Below are positions 12,201-24,700 of a stretch of 64,000 bases of DNA, one piece after another; the stretch's first letter is position 1, and each line of letters opens with the position of its first letter. Where the stretch lies: contig JAQNBH010000014.1 of the NCBI GenBank assembly GCA_028752905.1, positions 15,957,750 to 16,021,749 on the forward strand, written 5' to 3'. Both the position numbers and the translations under genes were made by a program. The stretch is from Cladorhizidae sp. MBARI D1340-BT2. Lineage: Eukaryota > Porifera > Demospongiae > Poecilosclerida > Cladorhizidae. The notes under the pieces are model-generated. The model did no database searches. It saw nothing but the letters and a program-made list of their open reading frames with translations, and had not been told where the DNA came from.

Positions 12201-15200
12201 GCGGGAGGAAGAGGAGAGAGGAAAAGGTTGGGAGAGATGCTGGAGGGATTAAAGTCGACTAGCATTTTGTTCGATGTAGAAGAGGAATGTCCCAGTACTG
12301 CTAAACCTTTCTAAACCATCCCAGGATATCTGGGACTATCCTGGGACATACTTGGCCCTAATGCAACTTCTTGAATACCTCTAGCCCTAGCCCTAGAGTG
12401 CCCCATATCTTAGCCCTGGCCCAGATTCAGGTGTCCATTACTAAATAGTCAGTCCCCTTCACTGAGGGACGTCCCGGAATAGCCCCAAGTATCCTGGCAA
12501 TCCAGAGATGTCCCAAGGGAAGGTTGTGGTGGACATGAATGAAGCAGAAAGAACAGTCCTGCACAATTTATTTCTGACTGCATTGGGTAAAGGAGAGCAC
12601 TGAACACAAGTCGTGTACACATTGTCCTGACTGTTTACGCAGGCAATGGGCCCAGCTCCTCGCTGGTGCTCCTTCCTGGATAACCTGACAGAGGAGATGG
12701 AGGAAGACACCGAACCAGTCGTCTATGAAGACTACAAGTTTGTCACATCCCAGAACCTGGAGGAGCTGGGTGAGGCATGTGACTGCTCCGTGTGTTTATG
12801 TGATTAGTCCTGCCATGTCATGTGACTGTCGATGGTTGACATTCCTCACAAAACACACTAGAGTGATATCGCCTGATAGAGGATGACACGGCACACACCC
12901 ACATTCATATCTCTCTGGTCTGACCAGCTTGTTGGATCATGTGATCATTCTTGTATGTCTCGATAGGGCTGTCACATTTGATTGGTTCTAATCTGCTCCA
13001 AGCATATTTGCACGGATACTTTATGGACGTCCGGCTCTATCACAAGGTTCGTGTTGATTGGTGGTTGGGTGTAACTGTGGTTCTGTGCTGTGCAATGCAG
13101 GCAATGTGTTGTGTTGTCAGCATCTGTCTGTATACACAGATATATTCAGCTGAATGGGCCTAAGGTCTTCTCATAGTTTAGGTATTACTGTTGTCCATGA
13201 TGGTTTGAATCCCCCTAAGTTTAGACCCCCTAGGTTTAGACCCCCTAGGTTTAGACCCACTCAAAGTTTAGTCCTACTCAAAGTTTAGACCCACTCAAAG
13301 TTTAGACCCACTCAAAGTTTAGACCCACTCAAAGTTTAGATCCGCTCAAAGTTTAGACCCCCTCAAAGTTTAGACCCACTCAAAGTTTAGACCCGCTCAA
13401 AGTTTAGACCCCCTCAAAGTTTAGACCCACTCAAAGTTTAGACCCACTCAAAGTTTAGACCCGCTCAAAGTTTAGACCCCCTCAAAGTTTAGACCCACTC
13501 AAAGTTTAGACCCACTCAAAGTTTAGACCCACTCAAAGTTTAGACCCACTCAGAGTTTAGACCCACTCAGAGTTTAGACCCACTCAAAGTTTAGACCCAC
13601 TCAGAGTTTAGACCCACTCAAAGTTTAGACTCACTCAAAGTTTAGACCCACTCAGAGTTTAGACTCACTCAAAGTTTAGACCCACTCAAAGTTTAGACCC
13701 ACTCAGAGTTTAGACTCACTCAAAGTTTAGACCCACTCAGAGTTTAGACCCACTCAGAGTTTAGACTCACTCAGAGTTTAGACCCACTCAAAGTTTAGAC
13801 CCACTCAAAGTTTAGACCCACTCAAAGTTTAGACCCGCTCAAAGTTTAGACCCCCTCAAAGTTTAGACCCACTCAAAGTTTAGACCCACTCAAAGTTTAG
13901 ACCCACTCAAAGTTTAGACCCACTCAGAGTTTAGACCCACTCAGAGTTTAGACTCACTCAGAGTTTAGACCCACTCAAAGTTTAGACCCACTCAAAGTTT
14001 AGACCCACTCAGAGTTTAGACCCACTCAAAGTTTAGACCCACTCAAAGTTTAGACCCCCTCATAGTTTAGACCCACTCAAAGTTTAGACCCACTCAGAGT
14101 TTAGACCCACTCAAAGTTTAGACCCACTCAAAGTTTATACCCACTCAAAGTTTAGACCCACTCAGAGTTTAGACCCACTCAGAGTTTAGACCCACTCAGA
14201 GTTTAGACCCACTCAAAATTTAGACCCACTCAAAGTTTAGACTCATTCAAAGTTTAGACCCACTCAAAGTTTAGACTCATTCAAAGTTTAGACCCACTCA
14301 AAGTTTAGACCCGCCCACTCAAAGTTTAGACCCACTCAAAGTTTAGACCCACTCAAAAGTTTAAACCCACTCAAAGTTTAGACCCACTCAAAGTTTAGAC
14401 CCAGACCCACTCAAAGTTTAGACCCACTCAAAGTTTAGACTCACTCAAAGTTTAGACTCACTCAAAGTTTAGACCCCCTCAAAATTTAGACCCACTCAAA
14501 GTTTAGGCCCACTCAAAGTTTAGACCCACTCAAAGTTTAGACCCACTCAAAGTTTAGACTCACTCAAAGTTTAGACCCACTCAGAGTTTAGACCCCCTCA
14601 AAGTTTAGACCCACTCAAAGTTTAGACTCACTAAAAGTTTAGACCCCCTCAAAGTTTAGACCCACTCAAAGTTTAGACCCACTCAGAGTTTAGACCCCCT
14701 CAAAGTTTAGACCCACTCAGAGTTTAGACCCACTCAAAGTTTAGACTCACTCAGTTTAGACCCATTCAGAGTTTAGACCCACTCAGAGTTCAGACCCACT
14801 CAAAGTTTAGACCCACTCAGAGTTTAGACACACTCAAAGTTTAGACCCTCTCAAAGTTTAGACCCACTCAAAGTTTAGACCCACTCAGAGTTTAGACCCA
14901 CTCAGAGTTTAGACCCACTCAGAGTTCAGACCCACTCAAAGTTTAGACCCACTCAGTTTAGACCCACTCAAAGTTTAGACCCCCTCAAAGTTTAGACCCA
15001 CTCAAAGTTTAGACCCACTCAAAGTTTAGACCCACTCAAAGTTTAGACCCACTCAGAGTTTAGACCCACTCAGAGTTTAGACCCACTCAGAGTTTAGACC
15101 CACTCAAAGTTTAGACCCGCTCAAAGTTTAGACCCACTCAGAGTTTAGACCCACTCAAAGTTTAGACCCACTCAAAGTTTAGACCCACTCAAAGTTTAGA

Positions 15201-18200
15201 CCCACTCAAAGTTTAGACCCACTCAGAGTTTAGACCCACTCAAAGTTTAGACCCCCACTCAGAGTTTAGACCCACTCAATGTTTAGACCCACTCAAAGTT
15301 TAGACCCACTCAAAGTTTAGACCCACTCAAAGTTTAGACCCCCTCAAAGTTTAGACCCACTCAAAGTTTAGACCCACTCAAATAGACCCACTCAAAGTTT
15401 AGACCCATTCAAAGTTTAGACTCACTCAAAGTTTAGACCCACTCAGAGTTTAGACCCACTCAAAGTTTAGACCCACTCAAAGTTTAGACCCACTCAAAGT
15501 TTAGACCACCTAAGTTTAAACCCCCTAAGTTTAGAACCCCTAAGTTTAGATCCACTAAGTCTAGACGAAGTTGTTTATAGACCCCTTAAAATAAACCTAA
15601 GGTTAGACAAGAATTTCTAAGTGACTCTGTCTGATCATATGACCAAGCCTGCAGATCATATGACCAAGCCTGCAGATCTGCTCGACTACGTTGGCTGATC
15701 ACTAGTGGGTTAATGTGTGGCCATATTGCTTGTGCTGCAGGCAAAGGCAGTGGCTGAGCCGTTTGCTTACGAGGAGTACAGGAAAGAGAGAATCAAGAAG
15801 AAGATCGAAGAAGCACGTGCAACTCGGATAAGGCTCAAGGTTTGGATATCTTTATAAATAGGATTGTAGACAATGTCCCCCTGCATTTGTGGGTGTGTCT
15901 GTGCATGATGTGTGGGTGTTCTGCACATGTGCATGATGTGTGGGTGTGTCTGCACATGTGCATGATGTCTGCACATGTGCATGATGTGTGGCTGTTTCAA
16001 TACATGTGCATGATGTGTGGGTGTTCTGCACACGTGTGCATGATGTGTGGGTGTGTCTGCACATGTGCATGATGTGTGGGTATTGCTGTCTCTGTGCTGA
16101 AGGACGTGACCTCGAGAGGGAGATGTGTATGTTTTTTTACTGTCATCATTCAAAGAATTGCTCTTGCACATGTGTAGGCACTGCATGCACATGTGTAGGC
16201 ACTGCATGAGGTGTGTGCACTGCATGAGGTGTGTGTGTGCACTGCATGAGGTGTGTGTGTGCACTGCATGAGGTGTGTGCACTGCATGAGGTGTGTGTGT
16301 GCTGCATGAGGACTGCATCCTCCCACAAACATTATCAGTTACAAATTTTCTGGCAAAAATATGGCAAAGGAGAAACTTTTTTTGTGTGTGGGGTTGGGGT
16401 GTGTTTGTTAAGTTAGGGGTAAGCACAGAACAGCTCAAATATCCAAGATGTGTGGACCAGCCCAGACCAGCGGGAGGAGAGGCTGAGAGCACGGCATGAT
16501 CGGGACCACTCACTCGGGTATTCCAGATAGTGATAGAGCAGGTAGGAGAGAGTGGGAAGGCTCTAAACAGCGACGATGATCTGGAGAAGTGCCAGAGACA
16601 ATGCCAGAAGATAGTAGGAGAGCTCTGAACAGTGATAATGACGTCTAGAGAGGCAGAGACACAGCCAACATGCCATGAGACAGCAGGAAGGCTCTGAACA
16701 GCGATAACGACGTCTACAGAGACACAGCCAGCATGTCAGGAGAATGCAGGAAGGCTCTGAACAGCGATAACGACGTCTAGAGAGGCAGAAACACAGCCAG
16801 CATGCCAGGAGACTGCAGGAAGGCTGTGAGGTGACACCAGCTGACTATGAATAGACACCAGCTGACTATGAATAGACACCAGCTGACTATGAATAGACAG
16901 GAGTAGATGTGGAGTATTAACAGATAATTGAGGAGCAGGTGTGGTTGAGGCAGGTTCATAACATGTCGTACTCATTATTGCTGCGCTTGAATAGAATTTC
17001 TTCCAGTCGGATGTATCCACAACACATTTCATGGTATTGTGTATCAGGTGCTGTGCTATAGAACTCATGTATGCCAGCGTCTAGTGTTTGCTTATATACA
17101 GCGTGGGGCGGAAAAACCTCCCACATTTTACATGGTCACTGGTGGGTGCTAGTGAAGTTAGGCAGGTGGCGGCGGTGTCTTCCTGTAGCTAATGTCTTAC
17201 CGTTTCAGTTGCCATCGTGCCTTGGACTGGTGTGCACCGTGCGTTTATTGTTGAAACGTTTATCAAGAATGGCGAATCTGTGATTGCGGCGCTGAGAGCT
17301 TTTCGTATCCACTTTGGGCTTGGTTGAAATGCTGTTCCAGACCGAAAAATTATGTTGCTATGGGTGGAAAATTTCAGGGCCACAGGTTCAGCGTTAAAAA
17401 AAACATTTGGAAGACCTCGGAGCGTTCGAACTCCAGAAAATGTCCAAGCTGTGAGACAGTCTGTTTTGCAGTCTCCTAAACGTTCAGCCCGTAAACGTGC
17501 TTCTGCTTTGGCATTGTCTGTTCGATCTGTCAGGAGAATTTTACACACCGACCTCAAGTTCCATCCATACAAAGTGATGGTTGTTCAAGAACTTTGTGAA
17601 CGCGTCCGAGAAAACCGCATGGCATGCTGTGAAAATAGCCTTCAAAATGTTCCTCCTCGCGAGTGCCGCCGCCCACTTTCATCTGTCTGGCTGCGTCAAC
17701 AAGCAGGATGGGCGGAAACCAATCCTCAACAGCTTCATGAAAGACCTCTACACTGTGAACGAGTTACTGTTTGGTGCGCTATGGCTGAATTTTGTGTTTG
17801 GGGCTCTCATTTTTTTTAGGAGGAAGGCCAAACAGTTACAGTAACATCCGCTCGCTATGTGGAGATGCTGTGGAACTTTCTGGGACAAAAACTCACCGAA
17901 CTTGGAAATTTGGATGTGTGGTTTCAACAGGATGGAGTCACCGCTCACACAGCGAGAAGATCAGTGGAAGTTTTGGGAGAACTGTTTCCAGGACACTTGA
18001 TCTCCTTACGCGGTGACGTTTGATGGCCTGCACGCTCGTCCGATCTCGCCCCTTGTGAGGTGACGTTGGATGGCCTGCACGCTCGCTTGATCTCACTCCT
18101 TGTGAGGTGATGTTGGATGGCCTGCACGCTCGTCCGATCTCGCCCCTTGTGAGGTGATGTTGGATGGCCTGCACGCTCGCTTGATCTCACTCCTTGTGAG

Positions 18201-21200
18201 GTGATGTTGGATGGCCTGCACGCTCGCCTGATCTCACCCCTTGTGAGGTGATGTTGGATGGCCTACACGCTCGCTTGATCTCACCCCTTGTGAGATGATA
18301 TTGGATGGCCTGCACGCTCGCTTGATCTTACCCCTTGTGAGATGATATTGGATGGCCTGCACGCTCGCCTGATCTCGCCCCTTGTGAGTTGATGTTGGAA
18401 GGCCTGCACGCTCGCCTGATCTCACCCCTTGTGATTATTTTCTCTGGGGTTACCCGAAAGCTGAGGTCTACGAACATCGACCAACAACCACTGACGAATT
18501 GAAGGTTGTTATACACCAAAAAAATTGCAGAAATTCCGCCGGAAATGACTCGCCAAGTGATGCAAAACTTCAGAAATCGACTACAAATGTGTATGCGAAG
18601 AAGCCCACCACCTGGACCATATCATTATCAAAACCAAGTGCAAACTGATTATTCCACGCACTTCCATACTATAAAATAAAATCTTTAATATCATATTTGT
18701 TATTAACCTTTAAAAAATCCGGGAGGTTTTTCTGGCCCCGCCCACTCCATATCTGTATTCACACTAGTCAAAATATGCAAGCCAGCCAAATACTGGCCCT
18801 TAGTTTGTTCAAGTGTCTGTCGCACAGTGCCCACACAGTGTGTGCTAAGTACCCTCACACAGTGTGCTAATTATGCCCACACAGGGTGCTAAGTACCCTC
18901 ACACATTGTGCTAATTACGCCCGCACAGTGTGCTAAGTACCCCCACACAGGGTGCTAATTACACCAGCCTGACCACAGGCTGTTGACAATGCATTTGCAT
19001 GCGACTCCATCCACACTGTGTGAGTAGCTATTCTCATCTATGAAGTGGTGACGATGGAATCATTTGCCTAATATGTGCGTTTCTCAAGGTCATTATCCTA
19101 CTTGGGAAAGAAGGCAGGTTCCTGTACTTCCTGTTTCAGTGCAACATGTAATGAGCTAGGCCACTGAGAGTATCATCCACTTCCTGTTCCCTATTTGGTC
19201 AGCCAGAGAGCGAGAGAGACCTTCTTTGACATGATCAACTTGGCTTATGTCCACCAACTGGACTGCAACCCCAAACCAGCAGTGACCTTTACCAAATTAA
19301 TGACATCAAACTAACCTCAAAACTATCCAATTATCTGCCCCCCCTCCCTACTCCCTACTTACTGGTGTGTCCTCTCACACCTCGCCACTCCCTCCTGATG
19401 GTTGTCCCACGTAGCCAACCCTTTACCTACCTAGTGTGGAGTAAAGAGTGTCTGGGAACACTCGCATAGTGAAGTTGTTCTCGTTACCACTGTACTTGTG
19501 ACTTGTGTGGGCGTGCGCAGCCATCATGACATGCGTGGGTGGGTGTGGCCGTCATGACATGCTTCGCGTCATTTTATTTCACGAGGAGCAGAAGTAAAGA
19601 CTCGGACTTAGTTTCCTCTTCCCCTGGAGGAGAGGTCTCTTTCCTCTCCCCCCGGAGGAGAGGTCTCTTTCCTCTCCCCCCAGAGGAGAGGTCTCTTTCC
19701 TCTCCCCCCGGAGGAGAGGTCTCTTTCCTCTCCCCCCAGAGGAGAGGTCTCTTTCCTCTCCCCCTGGACTCTTTCCTCTCCTCCTGGAGGAGAGGTCAGC
19801 CTCGCCTCACATCCCTAACAGAGAACATGCAGACGCATTTTCTCTCTGCTGTGTTTATGGCAACAACAGTCCCTCCACATGGACATCCGTTCCTTCCATT
19901 GACGGCAATTCCAGCCAATCAGAGCAGCCGGTAATTACATTCCAGAAAAACAATGCTAGTGTTCCTAGAGCCTTCGCTGAAGGAGAAGTGTCATCGACGC
20001 TGAACTAGGCTTGGCCATGGGGTCAATGCTCACCCATAAGTAAAGCCACAGTTGTATGTTGATTCTGATATTCCAAATGAAGTGCCACGTATGAACAGAG
20101 TAGAGCCTGTCATCCCCACACGCACCTACTTCAATTAATGCACTACAAGCGAATTAACTGGAAGAGCAACTACTACTCTACTTTACCCAAAAGGCGGGCT
20201 TGGGTCCAGTGCTTGGGTCCAGTGCATACACTCCCGAGGGACTTGCTTAATTGATGTTCGAGGTTGCTTGCCAAGTTACTGTTTAAAAAAAATTAAAACA
20301 AACTTTCACAAGTCCTTGCCTCCGGTGTGACCAAATGTTTCACGTTGAGAAATAGTGTGAGAAATAGTGTGAATTTAATTCAGAGGTCTTGGAGGAACCT
20401 CCGCTGCTGTTTAATAGAACTCACTAGAGGGATTAGCAGTGGATCCTCCCTAATCTGGGGGCCCTGCCTCTGGCCAGTCTAGCCTCCCCATTCAGTGGCT
20501 GGGAACAGAGCGTGCTAAACTTGTTTGGGGTCTGTAATTGCCAGCTGCTGTAAATAGATGGAGTTTCGGCATAAGAAGGAACTGATGTCAATTTTAGGAC
20601 ATGGTGTAGCTGATGTCACAAGCAGAGACAAGAGGCAATGTTTTCTGCTGGTTGTATTTGGGCTGTGGAACTCCTCTCTTCCCCAGCAAGAGGGAAGTGA
20701 AACACAGCTATGACTCGGGTAGTAAGCTTAGCTGGCTACAAATAATTAATTGGTGTGTGTGTGGGGGGAAGGATGTCAGAGTGCTAATTACACGGCTAAT
20801 TGGTTGTTATTTGTTTAGCCTACAAAAGTGTGCAGCTGCAATAGATTGTTATTGCACAATGATGACAACAGATGGTAGCTCCTACTTGCCGGGAAAACAA
20901 GACTCTGTGTGTGTGTGTGTGTGTGTGGAGCTTTCGGGACTTAAATTGTTGGAAATGAATGGGCCTGGTGATGTGTTAGGAGAAAGCCTAGCTCTATACC
21001 GAATAGGTGCTTGGGTGTTTGATTTCACAGTGTTGAGGTATGTGGGTTGACTGTCGGAATTAACCCTTGACGAAGGAATCTAGGCATGCTGGGTGTCTTT
21101 CTTTAGAACTAATAGTAGCCCAGCCCTTGACTGCGCTGGGATATGGGATTTTTGGGATGTTTGGTTTGCCTGCCACCATTTTGAAAAGTGAGTCAGGCCA

Positions 21201-21736
21201 GCATGGGAGGCAGTTCTCTGATAACCTGATGGCTGTGTTTGCCTTGTGTTGCTGATGCCCTCTCCACACACTTGCAACAAGCCAGAGCCATGGAGCTGAA
21301 GGTGTTGGGGGGGGCAAGCTCATCATTGGGTTGGAATGGAATGAGGAATTTGAACCTCGTGGTCGTCCTATTGTGTCATAGGTCATGCAGGTCTAATAGG
21401 TCATGCAGGTCTAATATGTGTACCCAACACGACCACAAGGCTGTGTTGTGTGTTCTCAACCCGACAGCTCATCTAGAACAGCTCAAGTCCAATCAGCAGA
21501 ACATTGGATCAAGCTGTTCATTGGTGTAAGTTGTTATATTACATAATTGCATTCCAAATATCTAAGATGTCTTCTTTGATGGTCAACAGACATTGTCTAC
21601 CGCTGTAGCTTCTCTGGTAGCCAGTGTAGCAGCTTTTGCAGTTTGTGGGTTTATCGTAAGAGGGGGGTGCATGTCATTGAGTGAGTTTGGCCTAGCCATA
21701 GTGTTGCAGCCTCAATGGGTAATATGAATGAGCATT

Positions 21737-21769
<33 letters not shown>

Positions 21770-24700
21770 AAATTTGAGTGCCACTGATATAAAGACTATT
21801 TCCTGTTATGCAGTTGTGCTGTGCTGTTCAGTGTTTGGTTGCTCTGTTTGTTGGTTGAGTTTTCTAAGTCACTAGACCCCTAGGAATGATCCCCTAGTAA
21901 TGATCCCTTGGTAATGATCCCGTAGTAATGATCCCCTAGGAATGATCCCTTGGTAATGATCCCATAGTAATGATCCCCTAGGAACGATCCCCTAATAGTG
22001 GTCCTCTGAGCAATGATGTGATACCCTTACGGTCTGAGTAGTTTGCTATTCAGTGAGATACCCTTACGGTCTGAGTAATTTGCTATTCAGTGAGAGTGTT
22101 CCGGTATACGCTCATCATTTATAGTACTAACTGGGCATGCTCAGTAGCGTTGGAGTCGGAACAGCACTAAAGCCCTCGCATTTGTTTTAGGTGGAGAATT
22201 GGTTTTCAAAACTGTCTGTTGATTAGCTTTCAGGTAAGGTATTGGGATAGCTATGGACTGCCTTTATTGCCAGCACATGCAAGTGGGCAGGTCTACTGGG
22301 TGGTGGAGTGGGCAGATAGATCTACTGGGACTTGCCAGATGGGTACAGAAACCATTAACTGAAATAATGTATATACAGTATTAAACTTCATGCATTTCTT
22401 GAGCTGCCTAGCTGTGCAGAATATTCAAGAATCAAGGATGTGCCTTATTATTGTACTTGACAGGCATGCATGTAATAGTGACCAGATCTTGATGGGGTGA
22501 AGTGCACCTCTTGTTTGTATGGCTACCTGTTGTCTGCTGTTCCTTCCAGAGTAGCTTTGTCCGATGCAAAGGCAGTCTCTCATGTCTCCATATTGACTTT
22601 AGCTGTCTCACCAGAACAGGCATGTACTTGCTGGTATCAGCCAGACTTGCAGAGGTGATAGCAGTCATGTACACACTGCTATTAGCCCAGACTTGCAGTT
22701 GATGTGATCTTCTGAGCTATTCTGCTCACAGATTCATGCCTTAAAATGCTAGATATTTATGATGATATGTGTTCCATAATACAGGGATTGGTTTTCTAGT
22801 GAGCATGTTACACAGTGCCATGAAACTGCAGGTGTGGGGTGGAGGTTTAGTCGGAGATGTGCATTATTCCACTCGAGACAGCACCTGAGGGCACACCTAG
22901 TCATCGAGGATATACGGACTCCATGCAACTTCCATATATAGTCACAGAAAAGTTGGCAACTGGATATGGGGGTTCATGCTGTGTATTCATATACGGCCAA
23001 AAAGTGCACGATGAGAGGAACCTCGTGCTCTCAGCTGGAAGAACTCAGTTGTGTTGTGTTTTTAGTAATCCCAAACATGCATACTGGTACATTGTTGCTG
23101 TCTTCCTTGTGAAGCGGCCGAGGTATGCCTTGTATGGGCATACATATGTTCTGTGCAGTAGATTTTGTACGGATTCCATACTGTATTTCTCATGTTTTTA
23201 AAGTCCGATTGGCGAACAGATGTGACGAGGAGCACCAGGGTGGGTGTGGCTTCACTATACAATGCACAACCCTCTCGGCAACCAAAATAACAGCTTGACA
23301 TATTAATTAGGAGTGGTGAGGGAAGGGGGGAGGGTGTGGCATATGGGTGTGGTTCAGAGTGATGGCCCCCTTACAGAACTGGGCTCTGGGCCAGGTTGTA
23401 TTTCTGATCTTCTCTCTTTCGCTTTCCAATTCTGTGCTGTAGACACTGCCCAAGGTGAATCGGCAGCTCGCTGAGAAGCTGCTAGAAGAATCGGGAAAAT
23501 CTGCGAAGAACACAAAGCACAGAGGGGTGGGGCAAGTCGGAGAAGAGAAAAATCCTCTTGGGGATCCGAGGTTCACAGCCATGTTCTCCAATGCCGATTT
23601 TGAAGTGGACACGGAGAGCGAGGCCTTTCAGCGACTCCACCCGATCCTGTCGCACAGAGAGAAGCGGAAGAACAAGAAGCAAACCCAAGAAGTGACCAAT
23701 GAGAAGAAGGACGAGGAGGAGGTGTGTCATTGTTTATTAATGGGCGTGGTGAATTATTGTATCGGTTGTAGGTGGAGGGACGCCCCAGTGATGCTGAAAG
23801 TTCATCCGATGAATCTGACCAGGAGATTTGGGAGGAGATGAGGAGGGATCGGAGAGAGAAAAGGAGAGAGGAATGGGACGCTGCCAGGTCTTATCCACTT
23901 GCCTCTGTTACACCCACCTTCACAATGCCCCCCAGCACACTGAAACCCAGGGCAACTTCATCCAGGTGCTTGTGTGTGTGTGTGTAAGTGTTGTCTGTCA
24001 GTGCAGTCTACATCTAGTACAAGTTGACGATGTCTCTACACATTTGCTTACATACAGAGTGTCGTTAGGAAAAAGATTGAAGCAGGTTGCTCCCGACGAT
24101 CTGATGACAGAAAAGGAGTCTGCCCTAGGCAGCAAGGAATGCACTTTCACTTTCCAAAAGGTTAATACCCGGAACAGATTGTGCATGCATGGATGGATGT
24201 GGTTGCTGTGTGTGTGTGCTGGTCTGCACTGTTATGGCTGTACTGGTAGTGTGGACACGAGTACTGTTTTTGTTGATCTCTCTGTTTGTGTGGGACAAGT
24301 TCCTTCAGTTCTCATGAGATCCCATGAGATTTCCCTTGGACATCTTACCCGCATGCACACAAGTTAACCATTGGAATTTTTGGTGGGGGTGGACTCGAGA
24401 GCACCCTCGCTCCTGCCTAGAGCTAGAGACAGTCCTCTAGAGCACCCTCACTCCTGCCTAGGGCTGGAGACAGTCCTCTAGGGCCACTCCTACCTAGAGC
24501 TAGAGACAGTCTTCTAGAGCACCCTCACTCCTGCCTAGGGCTAGAGACAGTCCTCTAGGGCCACTCCTATCTAGAGCTAGAGACAGTCCTTTAGAGCACC
24601 CTCACTCCTACCTAGGGCTGGAGAATGTCCTCTAGAGCCACTCCTACCTAGGGCTGGAGATCGTCCTCTAGGACACTCCTTTTTTTCAGGGGGGGAATGG

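Larger units (their letters stand above)
17099..18755 (+). mobile_element. Mariner-type DNA transposon, defective
   Basis: The ends are inverted repeats. The left reads CAGCGTGGGGCGG then AAAAACCTCCC; the right, reverse complemented, reads CAGATATGGAGTGGGCGGGG, then AAAAACCTCCC. TA flanks both sides (17097-17098 and 18756-18757), the expected mariner target duplication. Between them lies a broken transposase on the + strand. The element sits in the NOL10 intron 15840-23442, in the same direction as the gene. A nine-copy tandem repeat interrupts its 3' half. Confidence 0.92.

Noticed and set aside
13205..15560. Telomere-like array
   Set aside because: TTTAGACCC resembles a telomere unit by eye, but the 17-bp period and the full unit do not match any TTAGGG-type repeat.
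17938..18519. Minus-strand frames with RACRPSNITSQG repeats
   Set aside because: Shadow of the 47-bp tandem repeat within the mariner copy.
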